From NCBI GenBank assembly GCA_014904845.1, contig MU119208.1, forward strand, positions 647,575 through 711,574: a stretch of DNA of 64,000 bases, read 5' to 3'. The number at the start of each line of letters is the position of its first letter. Positions within the stretch are counted from its first letter, which is position 1. Below, piece by piece: positions 1 through 11,723 of this stretch. Position numbers and translations under genes: made by a program. The notes under the pieces were generated by a model. It worked only from the letters and a program-made list of their open reading frames with translations. It was not told where the DNA came from and searched no databases. This DNA is from Acephala macrosclerotiorum. Lineage: Eukaryota > Ascomycota > Leotiomycetes > Helotiales > Mollisiaceae.

Positions 1-674
1 TCTCGCAGAGAATGCTTTTCCTCTACAAGGCTGACGGCCCACTTGAGCCACAGAAATTGAGAAAATGAAGGACGAGATGAAAATAGTGAGATCCACATTG
101 AAGGAGATCGCAAGACGATAGTGAACTTCATGAAACAGGTAGGAAAGTCTATAAATTTCAGGTTTGAAGAAACAGTCCGGCTTATTTTGTGGTGCCGCCT
201 TCGAAGGTGACTTCACACACAAGATGCCATGATTATGAGTACCAACATGGAGAAGAGGTCTACACTCTATGGACAAAGTGTTGGGAGGAATACTTCATTT
301 TCTCACACTTTGTTGAAAAGCCATTATCACGACTCGCAGAAATTCATCGTGTCCAAAGAATGGATTTTGATGGCCGACGAGAAGTATAATAGTATGATAC
401 AACTCTTGAAATGAACCTCATGCTTCTGATTTCACCACTTCAAAATCTTCGATGTCGATACCGAATTTCTGCTCACAAGGGTAGTAGCCGGCTAACCGGC
501 TATTATTCGATTATAAAACGGAAATGTTTTTCGTCTAGCGTGAAACCACTCTCGTAACCTTTCCACGCATATCGACATGATCTATCGTAATTCATCGTAA
601 TATCAAACAACCATCCCCAACGCCTTCTTCGCCATTCATATCCCAAATCCCATATATACCAAGCCCATATCTCC
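1..674. other. gene-poor left edge
   Basis: No gene can be supported here. Overlapping short frames at about 60-410 look weakly coding but have no splice logic or recognisable domain. A perfect inverted repeat, AGCCGG-CTAA-CCGGCT, lies at 486-501. The right end (from 675) is the 3' end of the minus-strand FAS1 gene. Confidence 0.4.
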
Positions 675-1414
675 TCAAGCACCATAATTCCTAACCCCCT
701 TCAATATCCAAACCTCCCCATTACGCACGCGACTGGCAACACTCGAGACCTCAATATTTCCCGGTTGGATCTGCAAACCACAATCAGCATCACCTCCCCA
801 ATCTCTAAATTATCAAAATCAACTTACAAGTTGGACACCATCCCTATATTCCCACCAAATCTCATCCCCTCTCAAAGTCTTAATTTTCTCTTTCTCTTCC
901 CAAGGGGAAACACCAACAACATGCTCCTCCACAAACCTCCTCAAATTCCTCTGTGCCCTCTCCTCTCCATCTCCGCCTTCGTATGCTTGTTCACCCAGTT
1001 CATCATACTCTTTTGGATCTTCCCACGGTTTCCTGGGGAGCGCCATAATGGCGCTATTAATCGGCGCCAATATCGTCGTGTTTGTAGATGGATCCTCGAA
1101 GCGTTGACTTATCTGGGCGAAGTCGCGGCTGGTGGGGGAGGTTAGTTGTGTTGATTGAGTGGGGGAGAGGGGGGTGGGTGAGAAAGGGGAACGTACGTGA
1201 AGCCTGCGAATATGTTGATGCTGCGGTCTTGGCCTAGGACGTCTGATAATATGACCGTATCTCCGCCAGCAGAGGGAGACTCGGTCTTATCAGATGGTGG
1301 CATCGCGGGCATGGCTGGTCCTAGATTGTTCTGTAGAGGACGTTGTTTTGGGTTTGACGCGGCGACTGTGAGCGACGCAGTCAAGAGGGAGTAAATAAAT
1401 GGTTGATACCGCAT
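675..1414 (-). CDS. secreted fasciclin (FAS1) domain protein
   Basis: Minus-strand gene of three exons (1414-1197, 1128-828, 770-675), about 204 aa. Introns start GTACGT and GTAAGT and end CACCAG and TTGCAG; the first has a CTAAC branch site. The chosen start, MRYQPFIYSLLTASLTVAA, gives a clean signal peptide; an upstream in-frame ATG at 1462 would bury it. The body reads like a single FAS1 domain: an IFAGF segment, then TTILAPINSAIMALP, the family's ILAPTNxA motif, then a late IEVSSVASRVRNGEVWIL strand. FAS1 proteins act in adhesion or at the cell surface or vacuole; the fungal single-domain members are poorly characterised. The domain call is by motif recognition and the function is inferred. 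Confidence 0.75.
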
Positions 1415-1950
1415 TTTGGCGATGTAGTGAATGGGAGAAAGTGGGTTTGGTGGTGCTGCCAATGACGAAGTTGGCGATGCAGCGTTCTGGAAATCTGGGG
1501 TGATTGGCGCTGATGAGTCAGGTTGGGGGTCCTTGGCGCAGCTGCGAAGAACGTTTCGGGGGTTACGGCGGAAATTGTTTTTGAGGTTTCTTCAATATCC
1601 TAGAAAGTTGATTTTTTCTATCTACTCGTAGTACGGAAGTTATGAGATGTTCAGCTACGCCAGTACCGTAATTTCGTGTCAACACTTCAGCTGTCCAATG
1701 AGAAGGTGGAGCTCGTACAGTGGATGGCCCATGTCGGGACCCTCTGGAGGCCGAATCAACGTAGCTAGATAAGAGCATTTAGAGTATATATTGACTTCAA
1801 GTCCTCTTTCTAATCTCTCTACATATTTTGCGTTACTCTCATCAAAAGTTCAAGCGTTTCTTGTCATTTTATATTTGTCCCTGGCATTTCACACCCAAAA
1901 TCGCTATTCCCTATCTTTACCGTCACCCTCTCACGAACCCCATCGAGATC
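1415..1950. other. divergent intergenic region
   Basis: 536 bp between the divergently transcribed FAS1 and Rossmann-fold genes, so it presumably holds both promoters. The pyrimidine-rich stretch at about 1800-1945 before the plus-strand ATG looks like a fungal 5' leader. No gene is seen. Confidence 0.5.
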
Positions 1951-2752
1951 ATGAAAGTCATATTGTCAGGTGCAACAGGCTTCATCGGCGGCGAAGTCCT
2001 CAACCAAGCACTCGTCCATCCAAAAATCACATCGCTCGTCTGCCTCACAAGAAAACCACTTCCCGAATCTGTGGCAAACAACCCTAAAGTCAAGGTTATA
2101 ATCATCAAGGACTTCACTTCCTACCCCCCTGATGTCCTCTCCCAACTGGAAGGTGCTGAAGGTTGCATTTGGTAATTGTGGCCCAAAAACTCCTTTCGGA
2201 AGAAAAGCTGACTCTGAAAAAGGGCACTCGGATCCCCAGCTCGCAAGAACCCAAATCTTGAACAGTGCAGAGAAATCGAAATCGGATACACTCATGCCGC
2301 TGCAGAAGCGTTTGCAAAAGCTCTTGTACCACCATTGAAAGGACAGGGAAAGAGCTTTCGATTTATGTACTTGAGTGGGAAGATGGCAGAAAGGGATACA
2401 AACAAGAAGTTGTGGTTTATGCATAATTCGAGAACTATCAAGGTAGCCTCAGTTCCAATTCCTCGAGGTTTTGACATTCCTGACACATTTTTGCTAGGGA
2501 GAGGTAGAAAACGGCCTGCTTGCAATTGAAGAGAAAGAGTCAGGTTTTGAGGTCTCTATTGTAAGACCAGGAGGTGTCCTCGCCAAAGATACTATCTTGC
2601 CAAACATTCTTGTCGGAATAACACTATCGATCAAAGTCGATGAACTGGCTGCTGCTATGATTTTTGAAGGCGTTGAGAGTGCACAAGGAACGAGGACCTT
2701 GGAAAATGATGCTTTGAGACAGAAGGGCAACGAGATACTGAAGGCAATATGA
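1951..2752 (+). CDS. NAD(P)-binding Rossmann-fold (atypical SDR/epimerase-like) protein
   Basis: Three exons (1951-2171, 2223-2442, 2498-2752), about 231 aa. The start MKVILSGATGFIGGEVL carries the GxxGxxG dinucleotide-binding motif of atypical short-chain dehydrogenases (NAD(P)H-binding/NmrA-like). The first intron is 51 nt and ends AAAAAG; without it the frame hits TAA at 2173, but splicing restores GCIWALG, a segment typical of the family. The second intron ends TTTGCTAG. The later segment VSIVRPGGVLAKD matches the PGGV region of the fold. Substrate is unknown. It is divergent from the FAS1 gene, with no evidence of a functional link. It could be mistaken for a pseudogene if the 51-nt intron is missed. 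Confidence 0.75.
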
Positions 2753-3657
2753 CGCATATAAGTCAATGAGGGAACTTTGGTATTGCATAGATGATTTTTG
2801 TGCACACTCGTACACAAGGGGAAAATAATTTCTTGCTTTGTAGCAATCCGTCACTTGTAACTTCAAACCTCTGAAGAACGTTGTGATGCTCGGGATATGA
2901 GATCCGACGATTACGGGGCTCATTCTCGCCACCCTTTTGAGCGAAGCACCGAAACTGAAATGCTGCACTGCGAACCTCCGGGTGTTTGAGAAAGAACAAC
3001 ATCCTCGAGCTCGAAAGCTCTCATGATTATGCTTTCTGATGCTCTTTCACATGTCAGGAATCGGTGAGGTTTACCTACCCCTGAGATGAGCTGAGACGAA
3101 TGGTCATCTGGTCATATGATGCAGCAGATGCGTTCGAAAGAAAAGTCTGGAGAAAGAGTGGCTGTGGGGAGCGGAAGTTAGCGGCAATGCAGGATCTTCA
3201 CATGCGCGGGAGGGTGCTCAAAACAGCAATTTTCCCCATGCATCACGAGCCATGAATCGATGAAGTTGTGATTTCGCAGCATCGTTGCGCCGAAATCGCT
3301 GGTGTTTCTTGAGAGAAAAGCTAGAGATCTGCAATTGGGATAACATCGATTTTGAACAAATTCATCAATATTTCAACCTCGAAATACCGAAATACCGAAA
3401 ATAATCCAGACTTTGAAGCAGCCGGCTAACACAAGCTGACTTTCCAACTCCACTTCATTGGCCGAATAACCGGGACTTTGGAACAGCTGATTTGAGACTA
3501 AAGCTTCCCTGCGGACCTCGGCAGCATTCCCCAGACTACCGTAGTGTGGGCTTCAAGTCACAAAACCACGCCTCGCTCCCTCTTGATTCCTCCTACAAAC
3601 TCCAAGACTCCCAGACTTCTTTCATCTTCTCCCCATCCTCTCGTACATCCAGTCAAG
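2753..3657. other. intergenic region upstream of fumarate reductase
   Basis: 905 bp with no supportable gene. It contains the presumed promoter of the downstream flavoprotein; AT-rich CCGAAATACCGAAATACCG direct repeats lie near 3380-3400. The element AGCCGGCTAAC at 3420-3430 also occurs at 486-496. Confidence 0.45.
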
Positions 3658-5762
3658 ATGACACCTAGAGTTATTGTCGTTGGTGGTGGTTGTAAGTACA
3701 TCGTACGCCATCACCCCACCCAATTGATTGCTGATCAACAACAGTGTCCGGCTTGAGTGCTGCGCATACTATTTACCTCGCAGGTGGCAATGTTGTCGTT
3801 CTAGACAAGCAAGGTATGCATACTTCCACAAACTACAATCTGCCATATCCAACAAAGTATAGGTTTCTTCGGTGGAAACTCCACAAAGGCTACGTCCGGT
3901 ATCAACGGAGCCCTTACCCGAACACAAGTCGATGCGAAGATTGGCGACAGTGTCAAGCAATTCTACGATGACACCCTCAAATCTGCAAGAGACAAAGCTA
4001 GACCAGATCTCATCAAAGTCCTCACATATAAGTCTGCCGCTGCTGTTGAATGGCTTCAAGACGTTTTCAACTTAGATTTGACCCTCGTCTCACGGCTAGG
4101 GTATGCATGACTCCCAAATGCAAAATCACATGCTAATCCGTTCCAAACAGAGGTCACTCCCAGCCAAGAACACACAGAGGGCACGATGCGAAGTTCCCTG
4201 GTATGGCCATCACATATGCTTTGATGCAAAGACTCGAAGAACTTGCCGAGAACGAACCAGAGAGAGTACAAATCATCAAGAAGGCTCGCGTGACAGGCTT
4301 GAACAAGGAGGGTAACCTCATTACTGGTGTCAAGTACGAATTCGGTGGTGAGGAGTCGAATCTTGATGGCCCAGTTGTTCTCGCAACCGGTGGATACGCC
4401 GCCGATTTCACCGAAACCTCCCTCCTCAAGAAGTGGCGCCCAGACACATTCAACCTCTCCTCAACCAACGGCACACATGCTACTGGTGATGGACAAAAGA
4501 TGGTTATGGCCATTGGTGGTAATGGCATTGATATGGATAAGGTCCAGGTACATCCCACAGGTCTTGTTGACCCTAAGGACCCTGGATCAAAGTGGAAGTT
4601 CTTGGCCGCTGAGGCTCTCCGTGGTGAAGGTGGTCTTCTCTTAAACGGAGATGGCGACCGATTCTGCGACGAACTCGGCCACAGAGATTACGTCTCTGGT
4701 GAGATGTGGAAGCAGAAGGACAAGGGAAAATTCCCCATCAGACTCCTCCTCAACTCTAAAGCTTCGAACGTTCTTGACTTCCACACTCGCCATTATTCCG
4801 GCCGTGGTCTGATGAAGAAGATGACTGGCAAGGAGCTTGCAAAGGAGATTGGCTGCACGCCAGAGCATCTCCAGAGCACCTTCAAGGCATACAATGAGAT
4901 CGCCGACGGCAAGAAGAAGGATCCATATGGCAAGAAGTTCTTCCACAATGGCCCACTTGACATCGATGACGACTTCCACGTTGCCGTCATGGAACCCGTT
5001 CTTCACTTCACTATGGGTGGTATCGAGATTAATGACAAGGCACAAATTCTCAACTCGGAAGGCAAGCCATTCGAGGGTCTCTTCGCCTGCGGTGAGCTTG
5101 CTGGGGGTGTCCACGGTGCCAACCGTCTCGGAGGTTCTTCGCTTCTTGGCTGTGTCGTCTACGGGCGTGTTGCTGGTGACTCAGCTAGCAATTACCTCTT
5201 CCAAAAGGCCCTTTCAGGCTCTGTCAGCGGCGCCGCGTCACGTCTCGGCCAAATATCTCTGCACATCGACCCCTCGCAGCCAGGCAAAATCTCTATCGAG
5301 TGGGATAGTCAGGGTTCAAGTTCGGGTACCGGCAGCAAGCAAGCACAACAATCACAGACGTCGGCTGGTCCAGTCTTGAAGCAGGGCGCCGACTCGGCGG
5401 ACCCAGGAAAGGTTAGCAAGGCGGGCAAGCCCGCGAAGTTCTCCATTCCCGAGAAAGAGTTCACAATGGAGGAGGTTGCCAAGCACAACACCAAGGAGGA
5501 CTTGTGGGTAGTAGTCAAGGGTGTTGTCCTGAAGCTCGATGACTGGCTCGAGGAGCACCCAGGTGGACCACAAGCTATCATGAACTTTATGGGACGAGAT
5601 GCGACTGAGGAGTTTGAGATGTTGCACGATGATGAAGTTATTCCCGTAGGTTCACTCGCAGATCGCTTGAAAGATAATATGCTGACCCAATACTTGTAGA
5701 AATACGCACCTTCTCAGGTCATCGGCCGTGTCAAGGGCCAGACTCCAACACTGGAGATCTAG
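3658..5762 (+). CDS. fumarate reductase (Osm1/Frd-type flavoprotein) with C-terminal cytochrome b5 domain
   Basis: Five exons (3658-3691, 3745-3813, 3863-4100, 4151-5645, 5700-5762), 632 aa. Exon 1 plus 2 encode MTPRVIVVGGG-LSGLSAAHT, the FAD-binding GxGxxG motif. FFGGNSTKATSGING and later HPTGLVDPKDPGSKWKFL and GVHGANRLGGSSL are signatures of the soluble fumarate reductase/flavocytochrome c family. After a Ser/Gln-rich linker (about residues 475-510) comes a cytochrome b5 domain with HPGG (His near 583) and a second haem-ligand His near 606. The family reduces fumarate to succinate with FADH2/FMNH2 and helps reoxidise flavin under low oxygen. The last exon, 63 nt, supplies the C-terminus; reading through its intron would end the protein early at a TAG. 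The fusion with b5 is known in filamentous fungi. Confidence 0.92.
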
Positions 5763-6608
5763 ATGTGTGGTTCTGTGCATTTTGGCGCAGAGTTTGGATT
5801 CGGAGCTCGGAAAATGGTTGACACTCTGTATTGATAGTATCTTCTGGAAACCCTGCATTGCACCCTCTGATTTCGAGTCTGTTGACTCTCTTTCTTGCCA
5901 TATGTGACATCAAAGCTGTTTCTTGCTATTCTTGTTCGTCTATGGGAAGCTCTCCCACTTCAACATAGATCCCCAGGCGGGACTTTCTTTCCTCCCACAT
6001 TCATACCCCACACAACACCTTCCTCAGCTCCAAGCGTGCCTTCTCTTCACGACACAACTCTCCTCCTTCATTAATTGACGCTTAAATTATTAGTCTCCTC
6101 CTTGTCATTTCCTTTCTTCCCTTTTCTGGCTCTACGGCTGTTCTACATTGCCTTTTCGCCCAAGTCTGCATTACACGCCCAAAGCCAGCGGCATCGAACA
6201 TATTTCTCAAGCCCATCCAATGCAGTACGACCCTCAGCACCATCTCGACGCGTCGCTGCCACCGCTGCGCACGAAGAAGTTACAATGGAGCATTCAGGAG
6301 CTTCAAAGAAAGGAAAGAAGACTCCAGAAGGAGCATTTTCAGGCTCCGACTACGTGTCCTAGCACTCTAGAAGTGACAGTCAAGAATATGTTAGCCAGTT
6401 GCATCTGATTGAATGTGGAAGGTTCCATCGACTTAATCGATGAAGTGGCTGCAAAACTTCAGATCAAGGAAATGTCGACCAAAGCTAGAAGATTCAAAGC
6501 TCTTTCCACCGCTGACCACAGATTCTACTTTCAAATTATATCCACTGCATCGATACGTCAAACTCTGTTTGGATCTACGTTATCAATGGACAGCCTCCAA
6601 TTCGGAAC
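5763..6608. other. intergenic region, possible 5' exons of the kinase-like gene
   Basis: Coding-like segments occur in all three forward frames between about 6280 and 6608 (for example a frame beginning at 6283 and another over 6409-6621 broken from its upstream part only by a TGA at 6406-6408). No combination of splice sites found by hand joins them to the kinase without a stop. They may be unrecognised 5' exons or decayed sequence. Confidence 0.35.
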
Positions 6609-7760
6609 TTGGACAAGATGAACGCGGCTTGGAATCGCCCAACTTGGAACTTCGATAAGATCAGCGAAATTTGGGACAAGATGAGCCAAGTCTCAGGCGG
6701 CAAGTGTGTTCTCAACCCGAACGTTCGTCTTCTGGCTCCAGGTAAAACGATTGGTGGGAGTATTCGAATCCTCAAATTAATCAACACAGCAAACAGCTCA
6801 GTCTACGAAGCATTTGATCCATCCCTCCAGCAACCCGGCAATTTACAACAATCGAATTGCGCAATCAAAGCTCGTACTAAGGTCAACGGAGATGGCTCAT
6901 CAGTACGGTGCAACCTAGGTAAAGAGGTCGACATCCATTACAAAGTCAACAAGCATCTCAATATTGCCACTCTATTCAAAGTCTTCGAGTACTCGACCTG
7001 CTCTTTGATGGTATTGGAATACTTTCCAGATGGTGACTTACAGACCGTCATTCATCAGACGCTCGGCGACGAGGCGTTCGTCAAGGACGCATTCCTCCAG
7101 ATTCTTGAGGCTGTTGAGTTTTGTCACAGTCAGGGCGTCTATCGTAATGTTCACGCCTCTTAGGACATTCAAAAGCTGATTCCGGCTATCCAGATCGGGA
7201 TCTCAAGGCTGCAAACATCCTGGTCAACGGTTCGAGAATTGCTCTTACCGACTTCGGACATGCAACCATGAACACAACTTCAAAAAAGGGCGTGGGAACG
7301 AAATACGCTATGAGTCCAGGTACGTTATCATTCTCCCTCACAACATCCTATACTGATCGCACGATCTCTAGAGTGTTACACCTCACGCTACTGCGCCGAA
7401 GATGGCCCCATTCCATACGATACTGGATCAAGCGATATCTGGTCTCTTGGCATCATTCTCGCGCACTTAATTGCAGGTCTTATGCCTTGGGAACAACCAA
7501 GCAAGGATGACGAGCTTTACAAAGGCTACCGAGAGAGTGGTCGTTTCGGTCAAGATTCGAAGTTCTCAGACAAGGCGAAGGGCATTCTCGCGAAGGTTTT
7601 GTGTGAGGATCCGACGCAACGACTTAGTATCTCTCTGTTGAGGATTCTCATTAATGATTGTGATCGATTTGGTACTGATCCATCAGCAGCCGCGCCGTAT
7701 TTTTTCGGGATGGGGATTGACAATGCTGTGAGGGGTGAAAGTCTGGATCGAATGCAGTAG
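6609..7760 (+). CDS. protein kinase-like protein (degenerate Gly loop)
   Basis: Three exons (6609-7143, 7194-7319, 7372-7760), about 346-350 aa; the first ATG in frame is 6618. Splicing restores GVYHRDLKAANILV, the catalytic loop, followed by LTDFGHA, the DFG metal-binding motif, and GTKYAMSPE, an APE-like motif. The lysine of subdomain II (NCAIKAR) and the helix-C Glu (GKEVDIHY) are visible. The glycine loop is not canonical: INTANSSVYEAFD replaces GxGxxG. DIWSLGIILAHLIAGLMPW is the F-helix region. It resembles Ran1/Ksp1/CAMK-like fungal kinases but cannot be placed. The frame is open upstream to about 6519, so the true N-terminus may be longer. The catalytic residues suggest activity; substrate unknown. 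Confidence 0.7.
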
Positions 7761-8006
7761 ATGGGTGTGCGTGTATGGTCAGATAGTCTGTGAGGAATCC
7801 TACACTCTTTGTATGACTAGGATTGATTAATCTCATGGCATAAGCATTCCTCATGGAGAATTCCGTTCCTATGATTGGCTCCAACCCCTGTCTCGCTTAA
7901 ACCCGAAGCCATGGTTTCTGGGGTAGCCACTAGCTCGGGACGGGTCCTTGGTTCATTAAACTCGACCCAATTTCAACTCTTCTCATGGTGATATTCTTCC
8001 TTCAAA

Positions 8007-8557
8007 ATGCCAGCATACCGCAACAAGACAGGACCAAACAGAGGGAAGCGCCTCCAAGGAAAAGGATGGCGTGACCCATACGGTGGATCCCTCTACTTCC
8101 AACTCAAGCGCGATAGCTTCTCACGCTGTCACGAAGTCTCGCCGCGGGGAACCATGGAGGATCTTATTGATGATCTTATCCGTAAGTCTTAAAGTTTTCA
8201 AAATGTCCCCAATCATCAATATTTAGATTCTTCATTCTCGGGCAAAGGGTTGAGACTGACTAGCACCCAGGCGACGTAGAATCCGACTACCCTGCCCTAG
8301 ATGAAGGTTTAGAATTCGCCTTCTTCTTGAGAAAACAAGCGCTTCAGCCGTCAAATCAGCGAGCCTTCAGCGTCTTCGATGGTGGCGAGACAGTCTATGT
8401 TAAGATTGTGGATGAGGAGGGCACGGAATATGTGCAGAGTTATGCGCCTGGTGGGGGGACGTGGGAGGTGAAGGTTCGAGGCAGGAAGCCTAAGGCGGAG
8501 GATGTTGTTGCTACACGGGGCATTGCGGAGGCGTATCGATTGGGACTTTTGCGGTGA
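8007..8557 (+). CDS. small hypothetical protein
   Basis: Two exons (8007-8181, 8271-8557), 153 aa. The intron begins GTAAGT and ends CACCCAG with a CTGAC branch site, and splicing joins both open frames in phase. The N-terminal 40 residues are basic and Gly/Arg/Lys-rich (MPAYRNKTGPNRGKRLQGKG); the middle is acidic (DVESDYPALDEGLEF), and the C-terminal half looks like a small beta-rich domain (VFDGGETVYVKIVDEEG). No signal peptide, membrane segment or recognised domain. I do not recognise the family. Clear splice signals and coding bias support expression. Confidence 0.6.
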
Positions 8558-9888
8558 GGGATGGCGGGGAGAAAGGAGGGAGGGGGGAGAGGATGGGTGG
8601 GCTTTGGGAAAGGGTGTCTTGCACGTGGTATTTTGGGATAGTTGATGGTTGGTGGCAGGAATTGGTGTGAGAAAGGAACGCCCTTCAAGCGCCATACTTC
8701 ATGCTGGCCGCCAATTCTGCCAGTGTGCCCTCTCGTAAGATGTCGCCGACCTCGATATCGCATGTTACAACAAGAACGGATCATCGACGAGGAGCTGAAA
8801 GTGTGGTCATTACTTGAAGCCTGTACACGACCATACAGTAAGTGCTCGATGTCAAATCTAACTCCCAACTTATTCATTGTCAAGTCGACAGTCGACTAAG
8901 GCAAAGGACGTCCTCAATGGTCAGGTGTACGCAATATTTTCCTTGTAAGCTTGTACAGGAATATAGAAGGAGCTACGGGCAAAAAGACTACGAAAGAGAG
9001 AGCAGAAGCACATTCCAGCATCCTACCTCCTTTGATCCTCCTGGTTAGTCATCCTTTCAGATCGCATCCTGAGCTTCGATATAAAGGATGTGGCTCCCCA
9101 GCGCGTCAAACACAACTCTATACCCTAGACTACGATTAATGAAGACCTGTAAAGAAGTCTTCCCGAGTAGCAAATGACAGGAAAGAATGCGCTTGATGGA
9201 ATATTGGGCACTGGCTGTATGTTTCTGTTGCCAATCGCCGAGTACATCACCGCTTTGCGGCACTAGGAAGGTACACCTCCTTTACAATAGCAGATCTTTG
9301 AGAATGGAGAAAAATTGCATCAACTGTAAGCCAAGCTCCAACCTGTCAAATTCTGGGCGGCCATGCGTTCTTTCGATTTATCGAATATGTTGAGAATAAA
9401 GTTATTTCGAGAATGGCCGTCTCAAATGCAGCACTTCTCGCGTTCGTAGCCGAGCCAAAAAGGGGTCGGTTCCCATCCTCCTTTGTACCCCCGAGGTCTT
9501 GGCAGGAAGACTGTACCTGCTGTTATCCCACGGACCTGCATCATTTCATGAGCTCGAAGGCATGCAAGCGAGACTGACCAGCATGCCAAGGAAAAAAGAA
9601 GCTCTACACCTTCCTTTTTGAGCATCTCTGCATGTCACGTGCACGCCCTTCAATGAACCCCCTCATGTCCTCGCTTTGCGCCCTTGAACACCACCAGATG
9701 CGAGACCACAAATCATAATCCGAATCCTGACTATTGGAATGGAATGTGGCCTCGAGACGAAGTCTATAAGTATATCTCCTGTCCTCCCTTTTGGTTCTCC
9801 ATTGTCGGTCACCGTCACGTCGAACGAAGTAGAAGTACATACTTCCATCAAGAAGTTCTTCAAATTACTTTCTTCGAGTATACTCACA
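8558..9888. other. long gene-free stretch
   Basis: 1.3 kb with no supportable gene. Short frames, such as one of 30 codons from 9177, and coding-like stretches around 9290-9600 are broken by stops and may be decayed sequence. The end nearest 9889 is the presumed promoter of the GNAT gene. Confidence 0.4.
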
Positions 9889-10736
9889 ATGGCCTCTGCT
9901 GATCCCATCTCAATTGACAAATCCCCAAAGCCTCAAGTCACGCTTATTCCATGGGATACCGCTTCTCCTGAACATGTCCAGCGATTGGTGCAGCAACGCA
10001 TTGCTTGCGGCTGGGATCAAGAACATGTCGAAAGTTGGAAGGCTCGACACGAAACCGGCAACCTAAATCTACAGTGGATAGTTCGTCCATACACCTTCCC
10101 TCACCGTTCACCATCCTAACACACCCAGGTCCTCTCAGACACCGACCCCGAGAAAGAAATCAAACTACACAAACACACCACTACCTACCCCCTAGAAGCC
10201 ACCCCCCTCCTCGACTCAGCTCTCTCCTTCAGAGCAAAACCGCGAACCATCCCCTCACCACAAAGATCTTTCATCCCAGTCGGACATATCTGTCTCGGTA
10301 CTCCATCCGCTTCATATACAGACACAGACACCGGATTCGACCCCAATGCTGAAGGCGTGTACGGGATATCTAATTTCTACGTCTCACGTGCTTTGCAAGG
10401 AAGTGGATTGGGGACAGCAGCTATGGATACGGTTGAGGATATAGCGATTTCGGAGCCGTTGAACGCGAAGATTTTGGCGCTGAATGCTATTAATAAGTTT
10501 GATCCCGAGAGGGAGGAGAAGTACAAGGCGCTGGGGGTGGAGATTCCTCTGGTATGTGATGAGGTTGAAGAGAAGGAAGGGAATGTGCTGACGAGGCGTA
10601 GTTTTCTAATCAAGAGTGGTATGAGAGGAGGGGATATCAAATTTATAAGGAGGAGAAGAAGTTGTTTTCGAAGGTTGACTCGACGGGGAAATCGTGGTAT
10701 TGGAATGCGGTGTTTTTGAAGAAGGAAATTTCATAG
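9889..10736 (+). CDS. GNAT-family N-acetyltransferase
   Basis: Three exons (9889-10080, 10129-10551, 10602-10736), 249 aa. The acetyl-CoA-binding region is visible as ISNFYVSRALQGSGLGTAAM, with a Q/RxxGxG/A-like loop (QGSGLG), preceded by a strand containing VGHICLGT. The third exon encodes NQEWYERRGYQIY, the typical C-terminal NxxxxxxYxxxGF segment of GNATs; if the last intron (GTATGT..CGTAG) is not removed the frame runs into an unrelated basic tail. The family transfers acetyl from acetyl-CoA to amines; the substrate here is unknown. Isolated gene with no cluster context. Confidence 0.82.
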
Positions 10737-11723
10737 ATCATAGATGATGATTCAGAGAAGCCGTCTAAGATTTCTCCACTGGAGATATCTGGAGTTGGCG
10801 ACTTCATCCAATGTCTGGATGTTTGCTGGAGTAAAGGACGCGAGCCTGACTGTCTGAGAACACAAGATCTGAAGGTCGTGATTCAGAAGCTCGCCCGGTT
10901 CATATAAAGGGAAGTAAGGTGTGGCGGTGTTTGAGACGAAACTATTAGAGAGTAACGGTAGTTAGAGAGATGTCGTACCTTCCAATTTCCCAAATATAGA
11001 ATCAACTCTCCTTCGATATTAGCGACTCCCCATCCCCAGCAACTTAACCACACCTCCCAAATTCCTTCTAACAATCTCTCTATAATGAAACTCATCACTT
11101 CTACATCCTCCATAGGCCTGACAACAACTCCCAACCTCCACCCCAAACAAGTCAGTCCACTACTACAAGCTCCCGATAGAGTGGTAAAGCGTCCAATATC
11201 GTTTGGCAGCTCATGTTCCATGTCTGTAGACCGCAGTGTCAAGGTGTACTTCCACACTGCCCCTCGCTACTGCAGCAGGGTCCGAAGGAAGAGCCTAGAG
11301 AGGTGACAGTGTTAGGGCAAACGTGTTTGTGTGGGAGGGAGTGATTGGAGTGGGCATCCAGATTATCTTCTTGAGGGGAGTGGGTGTGAGGTCTCGAGTG
11401 TCGTATGTGGGGTCTTACGACGAGGTCGAAGTTGGAAAGTGGAGTAATAGGAAAAGTGTGTAGAAAAGATACATTTTGGGAACGTATTATGAAGGGTGAA
11501 ACATCGCTACAGAAAGATAAGATATGGTGGGATTCTGAGGATTCCTGAAATTTTGTTCAGTGAAGTATTGATCTGACTGAAATATGCACTAAAATGAGAT
11601 CGAATCTACGAGGTGTATTTCCAATATGTTGACTAGGAAAGTTCAGAATACGGTAGATTCCCGGCTGACTGAGCGCAAGGCAGATTCAAAGGCTCGCTCG
11701 TAGGCTTTTCTCTTGCAACACAT
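10737..11723. other. gene-free stretch
   Basis: About 1 kb. A 73-codon ORF at 11085-11306 begins with a plausible ATG but has no recognisable feature or clear coding bias, so it is not called. Nothing else is seen. Confidence 0.4.

Noticed and set aside
765..1145. 126-codon plus-strand frame opposite the FAS1 gene
   Set aside because: It is a shadow of the antisense FAS1 coding exon; the minus strand has the signal peptide, introns and motif.
2170..2272. Frame break in the Rossmann-fold gene suggesting a pseudogene
   Set aside because: A 51-nt intron (2172-2222, GTAATT..AAAAAG, GCTGAC branch) restores the conserved CIWALG segment exactly, so the gene is intact.
10357..10719. GNAT gene ending at the unspliced basic tail
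   Set aside because: Removing the intron at 10552-10601 gives NQEWYERRGYQIY, the expected GNAT C-terminus, so the unspliced frame is not the real end.
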